Origin: Acidobacteriota bacterium
GTDB lineage: Bacteria > Acidobacteriota > Terriglobia > Terriglobales > SCQP01
Assembly (NCBI GenBank): GCA_027314025.1
Contig: DAHVCP010000010.1
Span: forward strand, 124,001 to 188,000
Direction: 5' to 3'
Length of the DNA stretch: 64,000 bases
Of this stretch, positions 31,814 to 39,195 are shown in pieces. The position numbers were made by a program, and so were the translations under genes. The notes beneath the pieces are model-generated. The model did not search any database, was not told the origin of the DNA, and was given only the letters and a program-made list of their open reading frames with translations. Each line of letters starts with the position of its first letter. Position 1 is the first letter of the stretch.

Positions 31814-34588
31814 ATGCCGCACGTTGCCCCCCCCCGCTGGCTGGTGCTGATTTCCCTGCCTGCCCTTCTCGTCCTCGCCGCCTCGGCCCAATCGCTGTCG
31901 GCGAACTCCGGTATTAACGGCGCCGACACCTACGTCACCTTCGACGTGGCCATCCAGACCAGCGCCGCCATTAATTCCAGCACGCCCATTTACAACACCT
32001 ACACCGGCCAAAGCTCCAATACGCTGTCCCTCGCCGCGAACACCACCTACCACGTCGAGGCCGGATACGACCCTAACGGGCAATTGGTGCTCAACATTTT
32101 TCCCGCCGGCACTCCCCCCGACCCCGGCACCGACGCCAGCACCGTCAGCGTCATCCGTCTGGCTGGCGGGCAGGTCACCGTCTTCGACGCGTCCGGCAAC
32201 CCCATCCCGCTGGTCGCCCCCGCCGCCAACGCCCCCCTGCCCGCCTCCCTCCAATACCTGGGAACCAACCCCGGCCCCTCGGTGATCAACGGCATGGTAA
32301 TCCCCCAGTCCTCGATGGCAGCCTATGCCGCCGCGCGCGGCGGGACCCTCAGCTCGCCGCCTACGGACTGCGCCCCTCCGTCATGCGGCGGCGGTTCGTC
32401 CGTCATCGAGATGACCATGACGCCGGCGCAGGGCGGCGCCGTTCATTGGTGGTATTCCGCCTCGGGAAGCAACTGGGTCGCCTCTGGGGCGGAGTACATC
32501 CCCAGCCTCCCGAGCGGCACCGCCAGCCGCGTTCTCACTTTTTCCAACGTCGCCTGGAGCGACAATGCAGCCGACGATCAGGCCCGTGCGAACCGCGGCA
32601 ACACGGCCACGCTGCCCCCGAGCCCGTCGAGCTCCGCACCCAGCGCGGCCGTCTCCGCCCCCTCCGGCTCGGAGCAAATTTATCAGGACGGCGGCCCGCA
32701 AAACATCGTGCTCCAGCACGGCCTCTTCAGCAGCGGCGCCACCTGGAGCCGGATGTACCCCTGGCTGCTGGACGATCTTCGCCTCGGCACCGTGCTCATC
32801 CCCAGCCTGCCGTCCACCGACACGCTCGCCAACCAAACCAACGACCTGATCAGCGACATCAACGCAACCGGCGAAGGCGGCTATATCCTCATCGGCCACA
32901 GCCAGGGCGGCCTGATCTCCCGCGCCGCCGCGCAATATTACAGCGCAGAGCACCTCGGCAGCGTCGCGACCGGCGTCCTCACCATGGATACGCCGAACCA
33001 GGGGGCCCCGATCGCGGTCACCGGCCCCGCGAGCGCCGCCGTCGTCATCAACGACTTGGCCGGCGGCCTCTGGCAGTTCATCGGTTGCGGCAGCCCGCTG
33101 GATAACCCCGGCTGCTTTCTCGCCTACGAGTCCGCGGGCCTGGGCGCGGAATTAGGGCTCTACAACGACGCTCCCGTGCTCAATGACCTCCAGCCCGGCA
33201 GCGCCTTCCTGAATAACCTAAACTCCGCAAGCGAGCCGTTCACCCGCGCCGCCATCGTCGGCAAATCCGACGGCCGCTGGCTGGAGTACCGCCTCGCAGG
33301 CGATCTCTTCTGCAACCCGGACGCCTGGTGCGGCGGCCGCGCGGCAACCACCTACGCGGAGATCGTGCACGACACCTTCCTCGCCCTTGGCTTCATCTCC
33401 TACCTGGAGGGCGATTACCCGCAGGCCGAGGCCTATACCACCACCGCCCTGGACATGGACGTCATTGACAACTTCTGGAACGCGATCGTCGGCAGCCCCA
33501 GCGACGGCATCGTCCCTACCTCCAGCCAAGCCTATCCGGCCTCGGGCGTCCCCCAGTTTGTGATTGACCACGCCGACTCCCATGTCGGCGCAACCCGCAG
33601 CGACCTCGACCGCGCCAACTTGGTGGACGCGCTCATCAACGACTTCAATGTTCCGCCCCAGTCCGGTTGCACTTTTAGCGCCTCCCCGGCCAGCTTCAAC
33701 ACCGCCGTCGGCGGAGGCAGCCAATCCTTTACCCTTTACACCCAGACCGGCTGTGGCTGGTCCGCCGTCAGCCAGGTTCCCTGGCTGACCCCCAGCGCCG
33801 ATACCGGCACGGCCCAAAGCACCGGTGTCCCCCTCTCCTTCACCGCCGCCGCCAACCCCACCACCCTCATCCGCACGGGAACCGTCACGATTGGCAACGG
33901 CCGCGGCGCCGCGGCGGTACTCCTTGTCACTCAGGCCGGCCAATGCGATTATTCCGTCGCCCCCCTGCAGATCTACGAGCCTTCCTCCGGGGGCGGCGGC
34001 TATGTAGGCGTCAGCCCCACCAACGCGGAATGCGTCTGGTCCGCCGTCCCGCAAGAGTCCTGGATCACCGTCAGCAGCGCCACCGGCACCGGCGGGGGCG
34101 GCTTCTCGTTCGACGCCGCCCCCAACAGCAACGGCGCCACGCTGATCGGGGCCGTCGCGGTCGCCGGCCAAAACGTCTCGCTCGATATCGGCGGGACCAG
34201 CGGCGCGTCCAGCACCGCGACCTTGACCATCTACGCCAGCGGCTCCACGTCAAAACAGATTGACTGCCCCTACCACTGCTTCACCGTCTGGGACAACAGC
34301 TCCATATCCGTCACCGTCGGCGGCATCACCGCCCAGGTCTGGGGCTATCCGCAAACCGACACCGCCGCCAGCGTGGCCGGATATCTCGCCAATGCCTTCA
34401 ACGACTATCCCGGCTCCCTGGTCACCGCCACGGTATCGGGATCGAAGGTCACCATCACCTCCAAATTGCGCGGCTCCGCAACCGATTACGCGGTCTCGCA
34501 CTCCTACACCTGGAACTCGAGTTATTTTGGCGACTCGGCCTTTTCGGTGGTCCAGTCCAGCGCGGCCATGACCGGAGGCGCGAACTAA
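31814..34588 (+). CDS. secreted alpha/beta-hydrolase (lipase/esterase-like) with BACON domains
   Basis: 924 residues. A signal peptide (WLVLISLPALLVLAASAQS) leads to an N-terminal beta-rich region, then an alpha/beta-hydrolase domain (~300-610) with IVLQHGLFSSGATWSRMYPWL and the nucleophile elbow GHSQGG (Ser363). A likely triad is Ser363, Asp564 (SDGIVPTSS) and His590 (DHADSHVG). Two BACON-like domains follow (~619-790; CTFSASPASF...GCGWSAVSQVPWLTPS, and a second copy), then a C-terminal Ser/Thr-rich beta domain. The enzyme part resembles PGAP1/lipase-type hydrolases; BACON domains usually bind carbohydrate or mucin-like surfaces. The substrate is unknown. A consensus promoter precedes it, and a family 2 repeat begins 4 bases after its stop. 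Confidence 0.85.
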   Translation: MPHVAPPRWLVLISLPALLVLAASAQSLSANSGINGADTYVTFDVAIQTSAAINSSTPIYNTYTGQSSNTLSLAANTTYHVEAGYDPNGQLVLNIFPAGTPPDPGTDASTVSVIRLAGGQVTVFDASGNPIPLVAPAANAPLPASLQYLGTNPGPSVINGMVIPQSSMAAYAAARGGTLSSPPTDCAPPSCGGGSSVIEMTMTPAQGGAVHWWYSASGSNWVASGAEYIPSLPSGTASRVLTFSNVAWSDNAADDQARANRGNTATLPPSPSSSAPSAAVSAPSGSEQIYQDGGPQNIVLQHGLFSSGATWSRMYPWLLDDLRLGTVLIPSLPSTDTLANQTNDLISDINATGEGGYILIGHSQGGLISRAAAQYYSAEHLGSVATGVLTMDTPNQGAPIAVTGPASAAVVINDLAGGLWQFIGCGSPLDNPGCFLAYESAGLGAELGLYNDAPVLNDLQPGSAFLNNLNSASEPFTRAAIVGKSDGRWLEYRLAGDLFCNPDAWCGGRAATTYAEIVHDTFLALGFISYLEGDYPQAEAYTTTALDMDVIDNFWNAIVGSPSDGIVPTSSQAYPASGVPQFVIDHADSHVGATRSDLDRANLVDALINDFNVPPQSGCTFSASPASFNTAVGGGSQSFTLYTQTGCGWSAVSQVPWLTPSADTGTAQSTGVPLSFTAAANPTTLIRTGTVTIGNGRGAAAVLLVTQAGQCDYSVAPLQIYEPSSGGGGYVGVSPTNAECVWSAVPQESWITVSSATGTGGGGFSFDAAPNSNGATLIGAVAVAGQNVSLDIGGTSGASSTATLTIYASGSTSKQIDCPYHCFTVWDNSSISVTVGGITAQVWGYPQTDTAASVAGYLANAFNDYPGSLVTATVSGSKVTITSKLRGSATDYAVSHSYTWNSSYFGDSAFSVVQSSAAMTGGAN

Positions 34589-34591
34589 CGA

Positions 34592-34790
34592 TGACGGGCG
34601 CGGGCCCCAGCCCCGCCTACGGCGGGGCGTCCCGCTTGCCCGCAGGCTGGGCCGGGGCCCCGCACTCCCCAGCCCGGCCTGCGGGTCGCTGGGGCCGCGC
34701 CGCCTCGCTGGCCGGGGGCGGGCCACCCTGCGGAGTTCCGCGGCCCTTCGCGCCGGCGTGGCTCCCCGGGCCAAGGCGCGACCCCCGCGA
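34592..34790 (+). repeat. GC-rich structured repeat family 2, copy 2
   Basis: Close copy of 31403-31617, starting 4 bases after the stop of the hydrolase gene. The hairpin GCCCCGCC-TAC-GGCGGGGC is intact (34610-34628), and the stem CCCGCAGGC/GCCTGCGGG is also kept. It ends 1 base before the GTG start chosen for the next gene. Confidence 0.85.
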
Positions 34791-34791
34791 C

Positions 34792-36624
34792 GTGTCCGCC
34801 CTGCCGCGGCGTCGGGCGCGGCGGCCAGCCCCGCCCCCGCTCGCCCACCTTGCAGTTCTTTTGGCCGCGGGGCTGGCCGTTCTCTGCTTGGCCGCCTGCG
34901 GAGGCCCCGCCCCAAGCGCAGCCCAGGCCCCGCCCAAGCTGACCCTCGCCTTGCTCGAGCCCCCCGTGGCCTTCGTCGGCGCGGCTTCGCCACAGGTCAC
35001 CGTGCTGGTTGAGACCGGCCCACCGAACTGCTACGAGCCGGCCACCTACGGCCTGACGATCCTGTGGAATGGCCATCCGCTCCCCACCACGCCTGCGCCG
35101 TGCGGCGGCACGGCAATCATCCCCGCCGCCGACCTCGCCGCCCCCGGCCCAGCGCAGATCACCGCCGCCGACTCCAACACCGGCGCCACCACCAACGCCC
35201 TGACCTTCTACGTTCTCCCCGCCGCCCAAGCCCATGCCGGCGCCTACGCTCTGGTCAGCGCGGCGCTGGGCGGCGGCCCCGACGACGGCTTCAACGATTC
35301 CCAGCGTGTCGCCATCAGCGCCACCGGCCGCTACGTCGCCTTCCAATCGCACGCCGACGACCTCGTCCCCGGACCCGCCAGCGGCTTCGCCGACATCTAT
35401 GTCCGCGACACCTGCATCGCCGCGCCCGCCGGCTGCGTTCCCTCGACCATCCGCGTCTCGGTGTCCAGCAGCGGCGCGCTCGCCAACGGCCACAGCTTCG
35501 ACCCCAGCATCAGCGCCGACGGCCGCTACGTTGCGTTCCATTCCGGCGCAAATGACCTGGCCCCTGGCGTTCCCCCGCCCAGCCCCGCCGTGCAGGCCGT
35601 GTACCTCCGCGATACCTGCATCGGCGCCTCCGGCTGCACCCCCCAAACCATCCTGCTCTCGGTAACGCCCTCCGGCACGTTCGCCAATGGCGACGAGCCG
35701 TCCCTCGGGGCCGACGGTCGCTTCGTGGCAATGACGGGCTCGCCCGCGCTCGTCGGGCTCTCTGGCCCGACCGTCGCCGTGGTCCGCGACACCTGCATCG
35801 GGGGGCCGGCCGGCTGCGCGCCACAGAACTACCTGGCCTCGGCGTCGGACGCTGGCGACCCCGCCAACCTGGGCCTCAACTACGACGCCGCCAGCCCCGG
35901 CGGCCGCTACGTCTCGTTCCAATCCGAGGCCACCAATTTAGTCCCCGGCGCCACCAACGGCATGCCGCACGTCTTTCTCCGCGACACCTGCCTGGGCGCC
36001 ACCGCCCCCTGCACACCCTCCATCCAGGAGGCTGACCTGAACGACGCAGGCGTCCCCGCCAACGGCAACGGGAGTTCCAACATTGATTACCCCACCGTCA
36101 GCCAGGGCGGCCGCTATGTCGCCTTTGACTCCGCCTACAATGCCACCAATCTCGGCGGCGCCCCCACCCACGACGATCTCTACCTGCGCGACACCTGCAA
36201 CAACGCCCCCGCCGGTTGCATCCCCTCGACGACGGTAATCTCCGTCCCCTATGCCGGCCAATTTTCCAACTCCGGCTCCGATAACGCCTCCATCACCCCC
36301 GACGGCCGTTACGTCGCCTTCGCCTCCCTCGCCACCAACTTGGTCCTCGGGGATCCCGGTCCGCTCAATAACTACAAGGACATTTTCGTCCGCGACACCT
36401 GCCTGGGCGCCCCCTCCCCCTGCGTCCCCACCACACTTTGGGCTTCTATCGCCCAACTGCCCGGCGATCCCTACACGCCGTCCTATTCCGACTCCGACTA
36501 TCCCGCCATCAGCGCCGACGGCCATTATGTCGCTTTCATCTCCAACTCCGGCACCCTGCTCAATGCCGTCGACGTTACCGGCGGCGCCACCGCCCAGGTC
36601 TTCATCGCCAAAACGGGCTTTTAG
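34792..36624 (+). CDS. lipoprotein with PD40/TolB-like beta-propeller repeats
   Basis: 610 residues from a GTG start. The N-terminus is a lipoprotein signal (AHLAVLLAAGLAVLCLAAC, lipobox LAAC), so the protein should be membrane-anchored on the outer face. An Ig-like domain follows, then about seven blades each with the pattern ISADGRYVAF-x-S...NDLVPG...IYVRDTC. Every blade carries a conserved RDTC with a second cysteine near it (AGC or SGC), suggesting a disulfide per blade. Upstream in-frame sequence is repeat family 2 and is rejected as coding, although the frame stays open through it. No ribosome site is visible before the GTG. Function unknown. Confidence 0.8.
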   Translation: MSALPRRRARRPAPPPLAHLAVLLAAGLAVLCLAACGGPAPSAAQAPPKLTLALLEPPVAFVGAASPQVTVLVETGPPNCYEPATYGLTILWNGHPLPTTPAPCGGTAIIPAADLAAPGPAQITAADSNTGATTNALTFYVLPAAQAHAGAYALVSAALGGGPDDGFNDSQRVAISATGRYVAFQSHADDLVPGPASGFADIYVRDTCIAAPAGCVPSTIRVSVSSSGALANGHSFDPSISADGRYVAFHSGANDLAPGVPPPSPAVQAVYLRDTCIGASGCTPQTILLSVTPSGTFANGDEPSLGADGRFVAMTGSPALVGLSGPTVAVVRDTCIGGPAGCAPQNYLASASDAGDPANLGLNYDAASPGGRYVSFQSEATNLVPGATNGMPHVFLRDTCLGATAPCTPSIQEADLNDAGVPANGNGSSNIDYPTVSQGGRYVAFDSAYNATNLGGAPTHDDLYLRDTCNNAPAGCIPSTTVISVPYAGQFSNSGSDNASITPDGRYVAFASLATNLVLGDPGPLNNYKDIFVRDTCLGAPSPCVPTTLWASIAQLPGDPYTPSYSDSDYPAISADGHYVAFISNSGTLLNAVDVTGGATAQVFIAKTGF

Positions 36625-36676
36625 CCCGCCTTCGGCTCGCTCCGCAACCGGCTCGCCACCGCCCTGGAGGCTCCCT

Positions 36677-36719
36677 CGCGCCGGCGTGGCTCCCCGAGCC
36701 AACGGCGCGACCCCCGCGA
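36677..36719 (+). repeat. repeat family 2, partial copy 3
   Basis: 43 bases matching the 3' end of the other copies (31572-31614 and 34749-34790), 52 bases after the propeller gene stop. The 5' hairpin part is absent. The rest of the gap 36625-36962 shows nothing recognisable apart from the strong ribosome site AAGGAGG just before the next gene. Confidence 0.8.
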
Positions 36720-36962
36720 TGAGACGCACCGTGAAACCACGGCCCCGCCGGAACGTGATTGCCCCGGTCGCCGATGGTCGGGCCGGAGCCTTTGCCCCGC
36801 AGCCCACCCGCGGCCAAAACTCCGCGCCGTCTGGCCATACCCGGGCCCGGCGGGCCCGCCCCGCCGCATCCCCACGCCGCGCCTCAGCCCTCCTTGACTT
36901 GCGCCGCGCCGGGCGCGAAGCTTGCCGGAACGTGATCCGCAGAGTTCCCAAGGAGGGATCCT

Positions 36963-37703
36963 TTGGACCAATCCACCGGAAGCATCGCGCCACCGGGCCA
37001 AACGCCATTGGCCCAGGGAGATCCCCATCGGGACGGCCGCTACCTCGCCAACAATCCTGGCTGGCACGTAGGGGATTCGGCCTATAAGGTCCAGCAGATC
37101 ACCGCCATGCTGCGCCGGCATGGGCTCACGCCGCTGCGGGTTGGCGAGGCCGGCTGCGGCGCGGGCGAAGTCCTCCGGCTGCTGCAAGGCCAGCTTGCGG
37201 CGGAGGCGGAATTGTGGGGCTACGACATTTCGCCGCAAGCCATCCAGCTCGCCGCCGGGCGCGCCAATCCCCGCCTGCACTTTATGTTGGCCGACGTCAG
37301 CTCCGAGCCGACGCCACGGTTCGACCTGCTGTTGGTGCTGGACGTTTTGGAACATGTCCCCGATTACCTCGGCTGGCTGGCTCGGCTGCGCGGAAAGAGC
37401 GAATGGACGCTGTTCCATATTCCGCTGGCGGTCACCGTCGAATCGGTGCTGCGCCAGTCGCTGCTGGGGCGCCGGGCAAAATACGGCCACCTGCACTATT
37501 TCACCCAGGAGACCGCGCTGGCCACGCTCCGCGACGTAGGCTTCCAAGTGGTGGACTGGTGCTTCTCCCCCTATGCGGTCACGGTCGCCAGCGGGCCAGC
37601 GCAAAAGCTGGCTCGCGTTCCGCGCCGTTTGGCCTTCGCGCTAGCGCCGGAATGGGCCGCCCGTGTGTTCGGCGGGTATCATCTTCTGGTCCTCGCGCGC
37701 TAG
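36963..37703 (+). CDS. class I SAM-dependent methyltransferase
   Basis: 246 residues from a TTG start preceded by AAGGAGG at an ideal distance. The Rossmann-fold SAM site is seen as VGEAGCGAGEVLRLL (near residue 61), the acidic motif II as LWGYDISPQAI, and motif IV as FDLLLVLDVLEHVPDYLGWLARL. The later region with HLHYFTQETALATLRDVGFQV is typical of Methyltransf_11/23-type enzymes. The substrate is unknown; similar proteins act on lipids, sugars or small molecules. A radical SAM gene follows on the same strand after 502 bp. Confidence 0.88.
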   Translation: MDQSTGSIAPPGQTPLAQGDPHRDGRYLANNPGWHVGDSAYKVQQITAMLRRHGLTPLRVGEAGCGAGEVLRLLQGQLAAEAELWGYDISPQAIQLAAGRANPRLHFMLADVSSEPTPRFDLLLVLDVLEHVPDYLGWLARLRGKSEWTLFHIPLAVTVESVLRQSLLGRRAKYGHLHYFTQETALATLRDVGFQVVDWCFSPYAVTVASGPAQKLARVPRRLAFALAPEWAARVFGGYHLLVLAR

Positions 37704-38065
37704 CTCGCGCGCTGCGCAGGTCTTTGCCTGCCCTCGCTAGCGGCGCGCGCCCAGTGCCGCGGGGCCGATCCCACCACGGCTCCGACCATTGGATGTCGCC
37801 TTGAGGCCGAAACGCGCATGGCGGAAGCGGATCGGGGCGCCACATAGCGGCCGGCAGGCGGGCCGCCCACGGGCAAAAACCGCTTCCGGTCGCTAAGGTC
37901 ACGCCGTTTGCATTTGGGGCAAAGTCGGCGCGAAAAGGCCGCGACATTTCGCCGGGTGGCCCGCCCCCGGTCCCGCCCGCGCGCCAAGCGGGACGCGCGG
38001 CGCAGCCGCGCTGGGGTCCGCGCCCGTCAGTGACCGGGGAACGCCCGTGGGGCGCAACTGCCGCC

Positions 38066-38106
38066 GACGGAGGGGGGCCGGGCGCGGCGCCCGTCCCCCC
38101 TCCGTC
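38066..38106. repeat. very strong perfect hairpin upstream of the radical SAM gene
   Basis: GACGGAGGGGGG (38066-38077) pairs perfectly with CCCCCCTCCGTC (38095-38106); after one mismatch the inner arms CGGGCG and CGCCCG (38079-38084 and 38088-38093) pair around a CGG loop. In all 18 of 19 pairs form. It lies 100 bases before the radical SAM start. No T-run follows. The remainder of the gap 37704-38205 is GC-rich with weaker stems and no gene. Confidence 0.8.
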
Positions 38107-38205
38107 CGCGCCGCGGTTGCTCCCGCCGCGCCGGGGGTCTGGAAAACCGCGCATTGTAGCGCCGCGGGCAGACCCGCGCGGTGGAACGGCGGTAAGGTAA
38201 ACGCA

Positions 38206-39195
38206 ATGGTGAAAAACCAGGGCATCCTGCGCGCCTGGGGACGCATTTTGCAGGGGGACCAGCCGGCGCTGTCCATTGAGGTCACCAAGGAGTGCCCGCT
38301 GCGCTGCCCCGGCTGCTACGCCTTCGACGCCGACCATCTCGGGGCGGGAATGGTGCTGCGGGAGCTGCACGATTACCACGGCGAGGAACTGGTGTCCCGC
38401 ATCCTGGCGCTGGTGGACCGCCTGCGGCCGCTGCACCTGTCGCTGGTCGGCGGCGATCCGCTGGTGCGCTACCGCGAGCTGGAACGCCTGCTGCCGCAGC
38501 TGGTGGCGCGGGGCGTCTTCGTGCAGGTGGTGACCAGCGCCTTCCGGCCGATCCCCGCGGATTGGGCCTCGCTGCCCGGCGTGGAAGTGGTGGTTTCGGT
38601 GGATGGGCTGCAAGCGGAACACGACCGGCGGCGCGCGCCGGCCACCTACGAGCGCATTCTGCGGCATATCCGCGGGCAGCACGTGGTGGTGCACTGCACC
38701 ATTACCGGGCAGATGACGGCGCGCGCCGATTACCTGGAGGAGTTCGTGCGGTTCTGGTCCGGCAATGCGGACGTGAAGAAAATTTGGATGAGCATTTTCA
38801 CGCCGCAGCAGGGAGCGGAGGCTCCGGAAATTCCCACGCCCGAGCAGCGCGCCTGGATCATCGGCGAACTGCACCGGTTGCGGCTGGCGTATCCGCGGCT
38901 GGACATGCGCCACGGCCTGGTCGAGGCGCTGCGCCGTCCGCCGGCGTCGCCGCGAGACTGCATCTTCGCGCAAGTGACGCGGACGGTCTCGGCGGACCTG
39001 ACCACCCTCATCACGCCCTGCCAATTCGGCGGCCGGCCGGATTGCGCACGCTGCGGCTGCATAGCCTCGATGGGCCTGGAGGCGGTGGGACGCCACCGGC
39101 TGCCGGGCGGCATCCCCATCGGCAGGCTGTTCCGCTGGTCGGCGGCGATCGGCCGCCGGCGCGCGGCGCGGCAGCGGCCCGACGCGGCCGCTTAG
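38206..39195 (+). CDS. radical SAM protein of unknown function
   Basis: 329 residues. The [4Fe-4S]/SAM motif CPLRCPGCY lies near the N-terminus (Cys30, Cys34, Cys37), followed by LHLSLVGGDPLVRY (the GGE-like motif) and VVVSVDGLQAEHDRRR, as in SPASM/MoaA-type radical enzymes. A C-terminal cysteine group CQFGGRPDCARCGC may hold an auxiliary cluster. The start is the ATG behind AAGGT. Neighbours (a methyltransferase upstream, topA convergent) do not reveal the substrate. Its stop codon overlaps the topA stop on the other strand (TTAG, 39192-39195). Confidence 0.88.
   Translation: MVKNQGILRAWGRILQGDQPALSIEVTKECPLRCPGCYAFDADHLGAGMVLRELHDYHGEELVSRILALVDRLRPLHLSLVGGDPLVRYRELERLLPQLVARGVFVQVVTSAFRPIPADWASLPGVEVVVSVDGLQAEHDRRRAPATYERILRHIRGQHVVVHCTITGQMTARADYLEEFVRFWSGNADVKKIWMSIFTPQQGAEAPEIPTPEQRAWIIGELHRLRLAYPRLDMRHGLVEALRRPPASPRDCIFAQVTRTVSADLTTLITPCQFGGRPDCARCGCIASMGLEAVGRHRLPGGIPIGRLFRWSAAIGRRRAARQRPDAAA

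Noticed and set aside
34591-34791. N-terminal extension of the propeller lipoprotein through repeat family 2
   Set aside because: The frame is open but is the intergenic repeat; a lipoprotein signal begins only after the GTG at 34792.
37579-39096. 505-codon minus-strand frame opposite the methyltransferase end and radical SAM gene
   Set aside because: No motifs, Arg/Pro/His-rich, and it crosses a strong hairpin and a conserved gene.
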